NCBI GenBank assembly: GCA_017434755.1
Contig: JAFRER010000021.1
Span: forward strand, 186,001 to 250,000
Length of the DNA: 64,000 nucleotides
Source of the DNA: Oscillospiraceae bacterium
GTDB taxonomy: Bacteria; Bacillota; Clostridia; Oscillospirales; Oscillospiraceae
Direction: 5' to 3'
Part shown: positions 16,985 to 26,211 of the stretch, one piece after another
Layout: each line of letters begins with the position of its first letter
How positions within the stretch are numbered: the first letter of the stretch is position 1
The notes under the pieces: model-generated
The model's database searches: none
Seen by the model: only the letters and a program-made list of their open reading frames with translations
Told to the model about the DNA's origin: nothing
Program-made: the position numbers and the translations under genes

Positions 16985-18847
16985 TTATTCGTCCTTCTTT
17001 CTGCCGCAGTTGGGGCAGAACTTGCTCTTAATATCCTTCGTGCCGCAGTCCGGGCAGATCCAGGTCAGCTCGGGCTTTTTCGCGCCGCACTCGGGGCAGA
17101 AGCGGCTGGTGATGCCCTTTGCTCCGCAGGCCGGGCAGTCCCAGGTCTCAGCAGCGGGGGCTGCGGGAACAGGCTCCGGCTTCTTCGCGCCGCAGTCCGG
17201 GCAGAAGCGGCTTTGGATGTTCTGCGTGCCGCAGGCAGGGCATGTCCAGCCGAGAGCCGGAGCCGCGGGGGCAGTGCCCTGCGCCGCCGGGTTGCCCATG
17301 TTCGGCACCTGAAAGCCCTGCATCAGATTGCCGATCTGCGGCGCCACCGCACCGGCCGCTGCGATACCGACGCCGAGGCCGAGCAGGTCGCCCATAAGGC
17401 CGCCGCTTCCGCCTCCGGCTGTGATGGCCGGGCCCATATCGCCGATGGCCTGCGCGTAGCTCTTCTGCACTTCGGCCTGGATGACGTCTTTCTGGCTGTA
17501 TCCCTTGGCGGCCATGATCTCCGCTTCGGTAAGACCGGCCATCCGCTGCGCCTGCGCATCCGCCTGTGCGGCGATGACACGGCGCTCCGCCTCACGGCGG
17601 GCGATCTCGGTCTCGGTGGTCTGCTGCTCGAGCACGGCACCACGGCGGGCAGCCTCGATGGCAGCCTTGCTCTGCTCCTGTGCGGTACGGTACTGCGCCT
17701 CGCTCTGGGCCTTGGCCGTGAGAACGGTAGCTTCCGCCTGATAAGCCCTTGTCTGCAGAGTGATCGTGTGCAGCTCGCGGATGCGCTTGAAGTTGGGATC
17801 GTTCTCCGGCAGGACGATGCTCGTCACATAGAACTGCGGGATGGTGAGGCCGTATTCCTCAAAGCCGGGGATCAGCTTCTCGCGCAGACTTTCGGAGATG
17901 AGCTCGAGCTTTTCGTCGACCTCAAGCAGGTCGATGGCGTTGTCCTTGATGACGGAGGCGAGGTTGGCCTTGACCGCCGTGGTGATGAGCGGGCGGAAGG
18001 AGGCCTGCACGGACTTGGTGAAGCCCTCGCCGTCGCCCCAGGCGATGCCCCTCATGGTACCGACCAGCTTGAGGAGCAGCTTGCGCGAGTCGGCGACCAT
18101 GAGGTTCAGCTCGCCGGATGCGCCCAGCTCCAGCGGCACGCCGGTCAGCGGGTCGATGAAGCGCACCTTCTCGGGCGTGCCCCACTTGATGGCCATCTGG
18201 ACGGTCTTGTTGATAAAGTAGACTTCGCTGTGGAAAGTGCCCTCCGTGTCGGTGGGGAGCTTGTAGACCTTCTCAAGCAACGGGAGCTGCTGGGTCTCCA
18301 GCGTGTAGCGGCCGGGGCCGAAGAGGTCTAGGGCCTGCCCGTCGCGGAAGAAGATGGCCTCCTGGCTCTCGTGGACGATGAGCTGGGAGCCGTAGTTGAA
18401 GTCCTCGATCGGGTGCTTCCAGATGAGCGTGTCGTTGTCGCCCTCATACTTGATGATGCTGGCAAGCCCGTCTTTCTTGATCTTCTCACTCATCAGGCGC
18501 TCGGGGATGAAATTCTCAAAGTCGCAGACCGGGCAGACATACTTCTCCGCGCTCTTCGAGGTGCGCAGACGTACGCCGCACTGGGCGCAGGAGAACTCCA
18601 GCGACTTGTCCTGCTCGGCCATGGTGTTGATCAGCTCGCCGCAGACGGGGCACTTAGCCTTCTCGCCCTTGGTCTGGTCGAACACGACCATGTTGCCGCA
18701 GTGGGGGCACTCCCGCCCCGTGAGCTTGTCCGTGCGGACATCGATGGTGTATCCGCAGGCGCAGTCGATCTTCTTGCGCGCGAAAAATCCGGTACGCCCC
18801 TCGGCGTACTTCCCGCAATGCGGGCATTCGATTACAAATTTAGACAT
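16985..18847 (-). CDS. SPFH/Band-7 protein with zinc ribbons at both ends
   Basis: The 620-residue protein begins with several CxxC knuckles (CPHCG, CACG, CPHCG, CPVCG, CAQCG, CPVC) in the first 115 residues. An SPFH (stomatin/flotillin) domain follows at about 140-350, then an Ala/Gln/Glu-rich coiled coil (about 365-460) typical of flotillins. A Gly-rich segment comes next, and then three tandem zinc ribbons (about 525-620), each CPxCG...FCPxCGxKKP. Such proteins form large membrane-associated oligomers. The array genes around it also carry zinc ribbons, so it may scaffold them at the membrane. No classical transmembrane segment was seen. It begins 2 bases after the stop of the HEPN-like gene, which strongly suggests coupling. 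The gene is GC-rich, unlike that neighbour. Confidence 0.88.
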   Translation of the reverse strand: MSKFVIECPHCGKYAEGRTGFFARKKIDCACGYTIDVRTDKLTGRECPHCGNMVVFDQTKGEKAKCPVCGELINTMAEQDKSLEFSCAQCGVRLRTSKSAEKYVCPVCDFENFIPERLMSEKIKKDGLASIIKYEGDNDTLIWKHPIEDFNYGSQLIVHESQEAIFFRDGQALDLFGPGRYTLETQQLPLLEKVYKLPTDTEGTFHSEVYFINKTVQMAIKWGTPEKVRFIDPLTGVPLELGASGELNLMVADSRKLLLKLVGTMRGIAWGDGEGFTKSVQASFRPLITTAVKANLASVIKDNAIDLLEVDEKLELISESLREKLIPGFEEYGLTIPQFYVTSIVLPENDPNFKRIRELHTITLQTRAYQAEATVLTAKAQSEAQYRTAQEQSKAAIEAARRGAVLEQQTTETEIARREAERRVIAAQADAQAQRMAGLTEAEIMAAKGYSQKDVIQAEVQKSYAQAIGDMGPAITAGGGSGGLMGDLLGLGVGIAAAGAVAPQIGNLMQGFQVPNMGNPAAQGTAPAAPALGWTCPACGTQNIQSRFCPDCGAKKPEPVPAAPAAETWDCPACGAKGITSRFCPECGAKKPELTWICPDCGTKDIKSKFCPNCGRKKDE

Positions 18848-18849
18848 GA

Positions 18850-19806
18850 TTAATCCCTTCCTTCAAAGCACTCATACAGATGGTTGTCCAAAAACTCTTC
18901 GAGTAAATTATTTGCCACCTTTAAAACCTTAATTTCAGTATCATTCTCAAAACTGAACAGAGGCAATGGCTTGCTTGCGTGAATCATAGTACATCGCAGA
19001 TAATAACAAAAATCACATAATAGATATCCATATAACGAGATTTCAATTTCTTTTATTCCTGGAAGATTAACAATCTCGTTTCTTAGGTCAATCATTTTTT
19101 CTGAATTCAAATCCTCGCCAGATGTAATAGGCTCGTAGTGATTTATAATGAGAGAAGCTTTTTGACCTGTCCTAGGTCGAGTAATTCTATTTAGAATTTC
19201 TTTTCCCCATCCGTACTTTTTGAGCAAGACTTCTATTGCGTCTTTATCATTATTCTGTATTCCTACCCTTTGACCCCAGTAACTGTATACTCCATTAAAG
19301 GCCATCCAAAGATATACAAATTTCTCCGCCTCATAGGTTTTTGTCTTACTCAAAAGATATGCATATAAGGCAGCTGTCCTCTTGCCATAGTCCTTCTTCA
19401 TTTCGCTGATAATTGCTTTCAGCACATCTTTATTTTTCAGGTTTGCACCAACTTGACTTTGCAGTCTTTCTCCGATCAAAGAATAGAACTTCACTGTCTC
19501 CGTAACATCAAAACTTGTTATAACCTTATTATCGGAGCTAATAGTTATCTTTACAGCTTTAAGCAGTATCGGAGTATTATAATACATCACATATAACAAG
19601 GCACAGCGCTTTATTCCATCATACACCAGTCGTTGTGCATACGAACCATCCCATGAATTGCTATAATCCTTGCCCGTATTGAATGTAAGCTTCGCACCGG
19701 CTTTGTTTATCAACAGTTCTATGCTATTCGTCTGTGCATACGAATAACTGAACCCCTCTGCACGAACGGGCGGAGTATTAATAGTAACGTTGTAAAGATA
19801 TTTCAT
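18850..19806 (-). CDS. HEPN-like protein, possible RNase, AT-rich
   Basis: The 318-residue protein was not recognised over its first 150 residues, which look beta-rich. The C-terminal half (about 155-310) is helical. It contains R271-C-T-M-I-H276 followed by SKPLPLF and a long helix, the Rx4H signature of HEPN ribonucleases found in toxin-antitoxin and abortive-infection systems. The gene is clearly more AT-rich than its neighbours, suggesting later acquisition. It sits inside the TIR array and abuts the SPFH gene by 2 bases. A nuclease effector activated by the array is one reading; a non-catalytic HEPN-like helical protein is another. The motif is visible, but the domain assignment is inferred. 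Confidence 0.6.
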   Translation of the reverse strand: MKYLYNVTINTPPVRAEGFSYSYAQTNSIELLINKAGAKLTFNTGKDYSNSWDGSYAQRLVYDGIKRCALLYVMYYNTPILLKAVKITISSDNKVITSFDVTETVKFYSLIGERLQSQVGANLKNKDVLKAIISEMKKDYGKRTAALYAYLLSKTKTYEAEKFVYLWMAFNGVYSYWGQRVGIQNNDKDAIEVLLKKYGWGKEILNRITRPRTGQKASLIINHYEPITSGEDLNSEKMIDLRNEIVNLPGIKEIEISLYGYLLCDFCYYLRCTMIHASKPLPLFSFENDTEIKVLKVANNLLEEFLDNHLYECFEGRD

Positions 19807-19886
19807 TATTCTTCTGCTTCTCTCTTTTATCGTCTGTTCACCGATATCAATTCATTAACTCGCATTTGCCACTGTATGCGTTCAAA

Positions 19887-22800
19887 TCATATATTCGGCA
19901 GTTTGATGTCCGTCCACCCAGAAACATTGCACTCGCCCTCGTCATTTCTTCCAGTTGCGATTACGGTCCCGTCAAGCCGCAGCCCTACTGAATGCCAACC
20001 GCCTGCAGCGATTTCAATTATGATTTCTCCGTTAAACACACTATAGTCATATTTCTCAAAAACGTTCCACCGGTTCCCAACAAACAGTACAGCACCACTT
20101 TTGGTCAACCCTACCGTATGGTTGTATCCCGCTGAAATAGCCACTATATTCGACCATTTTGAAACATCGCACCGACCATCAGGGTTATATCCTACAGCAA
20201 CTACAGTACCATTTTCATGCAACCCTACTGTATGATCCTCTCCGGTTGAAACTGCCACTATATTCTTCCAAGAATATACGTTGTCTTCATTGTGGGAACC
20301 ACCCCCAACAGCAACTACACTCCCATCTAAACGTACTCCTACCACTAAGCCATCTCCGGCAGAGATGGCAATGATGTCATTCCATTCTGAAACTTCGTTA
20401 TTATAATATGAATTACCTGCAACAACCACGGTACCGTCTGAACACAGCCCTGCAGTTATATCGTCTCCAGCAGAAATAGCCACAATATTCTTCCATTTTG
20501 AAATATCGCCTTCTGAGCGAGTTGAGACCACAGTACCGTCTGAACGCAGTCCCACTGTGTGATTATCACCCGCAGATACCGCAATAATATCTGTCCACTT
20601 GGAAACATTACATTGGCCATTTTTATTATCTCCAACAGCAATTACAGTACCATCATTGCGCAAACCTACAGTGTGGTATAAGCCTGCAGAAATGGTCTCT
20701 CTCTGCGCAAACTGATTCCAGATTGCAAAGCTTCTCTCCATGGCATCTTTATAGTTTCCCAGTTTTCCGAAAGCAATAGCGGCTGCACCTTGTTGATTTG
20801 TTTTCAAAAGCTTTTCTGCTATTGCCATTTGAGAATCCGCAATAAGCGAACGGCAATCTTTATATTCTTCCATAGGCTGAAGGATTGAAATTGCCTCCTC
20901 GTATTGTTCAGTTTTGATAAGTGCTCCTGCCCACTGATAGTATGTTTCCTTTATACGTTCTTGACTATCCATATAATCGTCTAAAACTACAAATACAGAA
21001 AGAGCACTTTCATACTGTTCAGATTCTAAATAAGCCTCTGCGAGAGCATACCTTGTTTCAAGTACACGATTTCCGCTGTCTTTAAAATCACCCAACGCTT
21101 CAAATGCTGTGATAGCTTCTTCGTATTTTCCTTCTTTAAACAATGCATCCGCCGCTGCATATTTAGGTGCAATTATAGCATCGTTAGCTTCTTTGATCTT
21201 GTTTGCGCTGTCCTTATATCCATCCATTGCCTCAAACGCGGCGATGGCTTCTTCATACTGTCCTGCCTCGAACAAGGCTTCTGCCTCTTTGTATTGTTTA
21301 TTCGGAATGATCACATTCGTTATGATCAGTAGCACAGCAATTGCAACAGCGACAACAGAACCAATGATTATTATGCTTTTAGTTTTTTTCTTTTGTTCCG
21401 TTGTCTCCTTTTCTTTCTTCTGCCGTCCTGCCTCCTCGGCAAGGATACGTGAATCTTTGTAATCTTCTAATAAAGAAAAGCCCTTTTTCGCACTTGCAAA
21501 TTGGCCGGAAGTCTTAGCTGTTTTATACAGTTCACAGGTCTTCTGATACTTTTCTTCCCTCTCTTTTTGCTTCTTGCGATTCAGTTCTTCTATCTCTTTA
21601 TCCGTTTCTTTAAGAAAAGCTCTATACTCAGCTTGTTTCTGAGCAACAGTTACCTGTTCCTCCTGCTCTGCTTTTCGCACCTTTTGTTCCAGTGCAGCAT
21701 AGAGCGAGTTTTTGAAATCATTCAGTGTTTTCTGATAAGATCCATTGGCAAAGCGATAGGCAAGAGTAATATTTCGATTGCTTTCAAACTCCTTCTTAGT
21801 TTTCTCCAGAATCGCTTTCCGGCCATCAACAACTGAATGGTAACTTAAATCAATTCTGCCGGTATAGTGTTGCCGTATTTCAGGTGCATCAAGGAAGTTA
21901 GGAATAGAATACTGTTCAACAATGCTTTGAATATGATCATCATACTGTTTGATCGACAGGGTTTTCCCCTCAGGGGTCTGATTTACTGCACGCTTCGCAT
22001 ACTCCTCAGCAGTTCGGCATTGCGCTTGTGCCAAAGCCATACCGAAATAGGCTTCGGCACACTCCGCGTCCAGCGTCAGTGCCTGATCATAGTATTCCTT
22101 TGCTTTATCAAATTCGCCGTTTTCCAATGCAAGGCGTCCGCGTTTTACCGCTGCGGCAGTCTTGGCATCCGCTTCGTTATTCACATAGACCGGCGTCTGG
22201 GCAGGCGTCGAATCCACTTTCTTCTTGCCCACCAGTTTCTCCACACCGCGGACGAGGTCCTGCACCGCGCCGACCTTGCCGTAGTCCAGGGCGGTCAGCT
22301 TGTTGAACTCCTCCGGCATGTCGTAGGCATCCATGTCCCGGAACACCGGGATCAGCGTCTTTCTTTCGCCTTTTGCAATCAGCTTCAGATAGCGGCTCCA
22401 CTCGTTCTTCACCCAGACGGCATCGAAGTTCTCATAGTCCGTCCCGACCACGATCATCACTCTTGCACTGTTCAGCGCTGCGAAGATATACGGCTCGTAC
22501 TCCACACCGAGCTTATCCTCCAGCGAGATGCGGGAGAAGAAGACCCGGTAGCCTTCTCTTGTAAGCTCCCGGTAGATCTCCTGTGCGATCACGCTGTCCT
22601 TTGTGCGTTCGCCGTTGGCATCCTTCTCCTTGTAGGAGATGAACACATCATAGGGTTCTTCCTTATCCGAGACCTCAATGATGCTCTTTCGCAGTTCTTC
22701 GATGGCACGGGCCTCGTCCCGGTAGACCCGGCGTGCAACCGCGTCCGTGTTCTCGCAGGCCTGTTCGAAATTGGCATCTTTCATGACGCTGTCGAAGCTA

Positions 22801-23117
22801 CTCCGGTGGCAGGTGGGGATCTTCTTCCCGGTGGCGGGATCGTCCACATACTCGATGCCGTATTTGCACAGGACAAGACCCCAGTAGGCTTCGGCCTCAT
22901 CGGGAAAGTCCGCGACGATGGTCTCAAAGACTCCGGCTGCCTTGTCAAACTCGCAGGCGCGCAGGAGCCGCCCTGCCCTGGCAAACAGGGTCAGCTTCTT
23001 CTCATCGTCCGCCTTGGGAACGGTCTGTTTCGTTCCGCAGTATTCACATTCACAGACGGTTGCGTCCTCAAGCACATTGAGGTCCCCGCCGCACATCTTG
23101 CACTTTATGATGGCCAT
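19887..23117 (-). CDS. Zinc ribbon-TIR-TM-RCC1-repeat protein (B)
   Basis: The 1076-residue protein has the common zinc ribbon (Cys6/9/24/27) and TIR (about 155-295; Glu208 in VEYEPYIF). A TPR-like region (320-370) and coiled coils (470-575) follow, then a membrane segment (581-604). Tandem TPR-like units (608-800) of the form ALFEAGQYEEAIAAFEAMDGYKDS come next. The C-terminus (808-1070) holds about seven RCC1-type repeats such as AGLYHTVGLRNDGTVIAVGDN. The RCC1 units should close into a beta-propeller, predicted outside the membrane because the basic KKKTK lies on the TIR side. I chose ATG at 23117 (GGAGG 8 bases upstream) over GTG at 23123. Some blades are irregular, more than in copy A. 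The 5' part (about 22150-23117) is GC-rich and the rest AT-rich. Confidence 0.87.
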   Translation of the reverse strand: MAIIKCKMCGGDLNVLEDATVCECEYCGTKQTVPKADDEKKLTLFARAGRLLRACEFDKAAGVFETIVADFPDEAEAYWGLVLCKYGIEYVDDPATGKKIPTCHRSSFDSVMKDANFEQACENTDAVARRVYRDEARAIEELRKSIIEVSDKEEPYDVFISYKEKDANGERTKDSVIAQEIYRELTREGYRVFFSRISLEDKLGVEYEPYIFAALNSARVMIVVGTDYENFDAVWVKNEWSRYLKLIAKGERKTLIPVFRDMDAYDMPEEFNKLTALDYGKVGAVQDLVRGVEKLVGKKKVDSTPAQTPVYVNNEADAKTAAAVKRGRLALENGEFDKAKEYYDQALTLDAECAEAYFGMALAQAQCRTAEEYAKRAVNQTPEGKTLSIKQYDDHIQSIVEQYSIPNFLDAPEIRQHYTGRIDLSYHSVVDGRKAILEKTKKEFESNRNITLAYRFANGSYQKTLNDFKNSLYAALEQKVRKAEQEEQVTVAQKQAEYRAFLKETDKEIEELNRKKQKEREEKYQKTCELYKTAKTSGQFASAKKGFSLLEDYKDSRILAEEAGRQKKEKETTEQKKKTKSIIIIGSVVAVAIAVLLIITNVIIPNKQYKEAEALFEAGQYEEAIAAFEAMDGYKDSANKIKEANDAIIAPKYAAADALFKEGKYEEAITAFEALGDFKDSGNRVLETRYALAEAYLESEQYESALSVFVVLDDYMDSQERIKETYYQWAGALIKTEQYEEAISILQPMEEYKDCRSLIADSQMAIAEKLLKTNQQGAAAIAFGKLGNYKDAMERSFAIWNQFAQRETISAGLYHTVGLRNDGTVIAVGDNKNGQCNVSKWTDIIAVSAGDNHTVGLRSDGTVVSTRSEGDISKWKNIVAISAGDDITAGLCSDGTVVVAGNSYYNNEVSEWNDIIAISAGDGLVVGVRLDGSVVAVGGGSHNEDNVYSWKNIVAVSTGEDHTVGLHENGTVVAVGYNPDGRCDVSKWSNIVAISAGYNHTVGLTKSGAVLFVGNRWNVFEKYDYSVFNGEIIIEIAAGGWHSVGLRLDGTVIATGRNDEGECNVSGWTDIKLPNI
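20000..20700 (-). repeat. RCC1-type repeats of TIR protein B
   Basis: About seven degenerate units of ~36-40 codons carry the core S-A-G-x-x-H-T-V-G-L-R-x-D-G-T-V. Several have lost the consensus (for example SVGVRLDG and the VLFVGNRWN unit), so DNA identity between units is lower than in copy A. Confidence 0.8.
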
Positions 23118-23140
23118 GGTCACGGCCTCCTGTTATATTC

Positions 23141-26100
23141 TTATGTATTCGGCAGCTTGATATTAGTCCAATCTGAAACATCGCACTGGCCATAATCATT
23201 CCATCCTGTAGTGACGACTGTCCCATTAGAGCGAAGCCCAACTGTATGGGCTGCTCCAGCATATACCGCGACAATGTTGCTCCATATGCTGACATTTCGC
23301 TGCCCGACTTCATCCCATCCTGCGGAAACCACAGTTCCATCGGACCGCAGTCCCACTGTGTGGTTGCCTCCAGCAGATACCGCAACTATGTCAGTCCATC
23401 CATCGACTTCGCATTTGCAATATATGTTATCCCCTGTAGCGACCACAGTTCCGTCGGATCGCAGTCCCACTGTATGCCATCCTCCAGCAGATACTGCAAC
23501 TATGTTGGTCCATCCACTGACATTGCACCTACCATCTTCATTATATCCAACGGCAACTACAGTTCCGTCGGATCGCAAACCCACTGTGTGGTATCCCCCA
23601 CTGGAAATCGAAACTATATCAGTCCATTTGCTGACATCACACTGACCATTTTTATTATCTCCAGTCGCTACCACAGTTCCGTCGGATCGTAAGCCCACTG
23701 TTTGATAATATCCTGCGGAAACCGCTACTATGTCTGTCCACCCGCTGACTTCGCATTGGCCAAATGTATTCGATCCTGTTGCAACCACAGTTCCATCCGA
23801 ATGCAAGCCCACTGTATGCCATCTTCCAGCGGAAACAGCTACTATGTCCGTCCACCCGCTGACTTCACATTCACTATCAGAATTCAATCCTACAGCAACC
23901 ACAGTTCCATCTGTGCGCAAACCCACTGTATTATTGTAACCAGCATATACTGTATCCCTCTTTGCAATCTGATTCAAAAGAGACCATTTTTTCGTTTGGG
24001 CGTCCTTATAGTTCCCTGCTTTTCCGAACGCAAAAAATGCCTCTTCATACTGCCCTGCTTCAAGCAATGCTTCTGCAGTTTTGTATCTGTTACCAGGAAT
24101 GATAACTGCTGTCAAGAGGATCAAAGCAGCAATTGCCAATACTGCAATAACAGCCGCAACTATTTTTATTCTCTTCTTCTTAGCTTTCTTTGCAACCTCG
24201 GCCTTTTCCGCAGCAATCCGCTGTCTTTCCGCCTCTTCCTCTTCGGCCTTACGCTTACGTTCTGCTTCTTCTGCAGCGGCTTCCTCCGCATTTTTAATCT
24301 GTGCAATCCTTTCAGCACATTTTTTAGCACAGGTTCGCGCGTCTCTGAAGTCACCGAGGGATTCAAAACCTTCTTTAGCAAACTCCCAGTTTTTTATTGT
24401 ATCAGAATCAGTTCCATTGAAGATCCTGTAATACCTTGCATAAAGGTTCTCTTTCTGTCTCTCTTCTCTCTCTTCCTCCTCTTTCTTTCCTGCTTCAATT
24501 GCACAGGTTTCACACCTGTTTTTATACTCTTCGCTGTCCTTATAATCACCCATTGCAACAAACTTCTGCTTGAGTGACCAATACTGTGCGGAAGACTCTG
24601 CATTTGAAAATGCTTCGACCGCCTGCTGATAGTATGTTTCCCGCTCTGCCTGTTTCCTCTGACTCAGCTCTTCGATCTTTTTATCAGTCTCAGCTATAAA
24701 ATCGTTGTATTCCGATAGTTTTTTCTCTGCTGCTTCAGATTCCACTCTCTCAGCTTTTATAATGTTTTCTTCAAGCGAAGAGTAAAGCGAAGCTTTAAAG
24801 TTCTCGAGAGTATCCTTATAAGATCCCTTAGCAAAACGATATGCCAGGTTGATATTCCTGTTATTCTCAAATGCTCTTTTTTCTTTTTCATAGATGCTCT
24901 TCTGTCCGTCTGTAGCAGAGCTATATGACAAATCATACAGATACTGTGATTTGATCGTCCCAATATCCAGAAATCCCTGGACCATATTTTGCTCTGCTAT
25001 TTCATTAATGTGTTCACTGTCTTGGCCAAGGCTTTTTCTTTTCTTCTCCGGAGTCTGACTGATTGCCCGCTGTTTATACTCCTCTGCCGTGCGGCACTTC
25101 TCTTCAGCCAAAGCCATGCAGAAATATGCTTCCGCGCATTCTGCATCAAGGGTCAGCGCCTGCTCGAAATACTCAGTCGCCCTTTGCCAGTTGCTTTCCT
25201 CCAATGCAAGACGGCCGCGCTTTACCGCCGCAGCAGTCTTGGCATCTGCTTCGTTATTCACATAGACCGGCGTCTGTGTAGGCGCAGGTTCCGCTTTCTT
25301 CTTGCCCACCAGCTTTTCCACGCCGCGGACGAGATCCTGCATGGCGCCAACCTTGCCCATATCCTGCGCCGCCAGTTTGGCAAATTCCTTGGGCATGTCG
25401 TAGGCATCCATATTTTTGAACACCGGGATCAGCGTCTTTTTCTCTCCCTTGGCGATCAGCTTGAGGAAACGGCTCCACTCGTTCTTCACCCAGACCGAGT
25501 CAAGATTCTCGTAGTCCGTGCCGACCACCAGCATCACCTTTGCAGAGTTCAGAGCCGCGAAGATATACGGCTCGTACTCCGTGCCGAGCTTATCCTCCAG
25601 CGAGATGCGAGAGAAGAAGACCCGGTAACCTTCCCCTGTGAGCTCCTTGTAAATGTCCTGCGCGATCACGCTGTCGAGCGTCCTCTCGCCGTTTGCGTCC
25701 GTTTCTTTATAGGAGATGAACACATCGTAGGGCTCCTCTTTCCCGGAGACCTGCAGGATGGCCTGCCGCAGCTCCTCGATGGCGCGGGCTTCGTCCCGGT
25801 AGACCCGGCGGGCGACGGCATCCGTGTTCTCACAGGCCTGCTCGAAGTTGGCATCGTCCAGCACACTGTCGAAGCTGGAGCGGTGGCAGGTGGGGATCTT
25901 CTTCCCCGTGGCGGGATCATCCACATATTCGATGCCGTATTTGCACAGAACAAGTCCCCAGTAAGCCTCCGCCTCGTCCGGGAAGTCCGCGACAATGGTC
26001 TCGAACACGCCCGCCGCCTTGTCGAACTCGCAGGCGCGCAGGAGACGGCCGGCCCTTGCAAACAGGGTCAGCTTTTTCTCGTCATCCGCTTTGGGTACGG

Positions 26101-26194
26101 TCTGCTTCGTGCCGCAGTATTCGCATTCGCATACGGTGGCATCCTCAACAACATTGAGGTCTCCGCCGCACATCTTGCACTTTATGATGGCCAT
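23141..26194 (-). CDS. Zinc ribbon-TIR-TM-RCC1-repeat protein (A)
   Basis: The 1017-residue protein is the first TIR gene of the array. It has the zinc ribbon (Cys6/9/24/27), TIR (about 155-295; Glu208 in TEYEPYIF), TPR-like helices and long charged coiled coils (about 450-660). One membrane segment (about 670-695) follows KKAKKKR. After a short TPR-like unit, seven very regular 38-residue RCC1-type repeats (about 750-1015) end the protein. The basic stretch before the membrane segment predicts TIR inside and propeller outside. Ligand-binding RCC1 propellers with a TIR enzyme would make a one-component transmembrane receptor. The start at 26194 has GGAGG 8 bases upstream and follows the ribbon-helix-helix gene by 17 bases. 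Confidence 0.88.
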   Translation of the reverse strand: MAIIKCKMCGGDLNVVEDATVCECEYCGTKQTVPKADDEKKLTLFARAGRLLRACEFDKAAGVFETIVADFPDEAEAYWGLVLCKYGIEYVDDPATGKKIPTCHRSSFDSVLDDANFEQACENTDAVARRVYRDEARAIEELRQAILQVSGKEEPYDVFISYKETDANGERTLDSVIAQDIYKELTGEGYRVFFSRISLEDKLGTEYEPYIFAALNSAKVMLVVGTDYENLDSVWVKNEWSRFLKLIAKGEKKTLIPVFKNMDAYDMPKEFAKLAAQDMGKVGAMQDLVRGVEKLVGKKKAEPAPTQTPVYVNNEADAKTAAAVKRGRLALEESNWQRATEYFEQALTLDAECAEAYFCMALAEEKCRTAEEYKQRAISQTPEKKRKSLGQDSEHINEIAEQNMVQGFLDIGTIKSQYLYDLSYSSATDGQKSIYEKEKRAFENNRNINLAYRFAKGSYKDTLENFKASLYSSLEENIIKAERVESEAAEKKLSEYNDFIAETDKKIEELSQRKQAERETYYQQAVEAFSNAESSAQYWSLKQKFVAMGDYKDSEEYKNRCETCAIEAGKKEEEEREERQKENLYARYYRIFNGTDSDTIKNWEFAKEGFESLGDFRDARTCAKKCAERIAQIKNAEEAAAEEAERKRKAEEEEAERQRIAAEKAEVAKKAKKKRIKIVAAVIAVLAIAALILLTAVIIPGNRYKTAEALLEAGQYEEAFFAFGKAGNYKDAQTKKWSLLNQIAKRDTVYAGYNNTVGLRTDGTVVAVGLNSDSECEVSGWTDIVAVSAGRWHTVGLHSDGTVVATGSNTFGQCEVSGWTDIVAVSAGYYQTVGLRSDGTVVATGDNKNGQCDVSKWTDIVSISSGGYHTVGLRSDGTVVAVGYNEDGRCNVSGWTNIVAVSAGGWHTVGLRSDGTVVATGDNIYCKCEVDGWTDIVAVSAGGNHTVGLRSDGTVVSAGWDEVGQRNVSIWSNIVAVYAGAAHTVGLRSNGTVVTTGWNDYGQCDVSDWTNIKLPNT
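23144..23950 (-). repeat. Seven tandem ~114-bp RCC1-coding repeats
   Basis: Each unit encodes about 38 residues with the core HTVGLRSDGTVVATG...V-S-G-W-T-D-I-V-A-V-S-A-G. Units are close to identical around TVGLRSDGTVV, both in protein and in DNA (CCACAGTTCCGTCGGATCG recurs on the plus strand). The regularity suggests recent expansion or gene conversion. Confidence 0.9.
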
Positions 26195-26211
26195 ATCCCT
26201 GTCCTCCGTCT

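Noticed and set aside
23144..23950. CRISPR-like array of regular repeats
   Set aside because: The ~114-bp units are continuous coding repeats for RCC1 blades; there are no unique spacers between short identical repeats.
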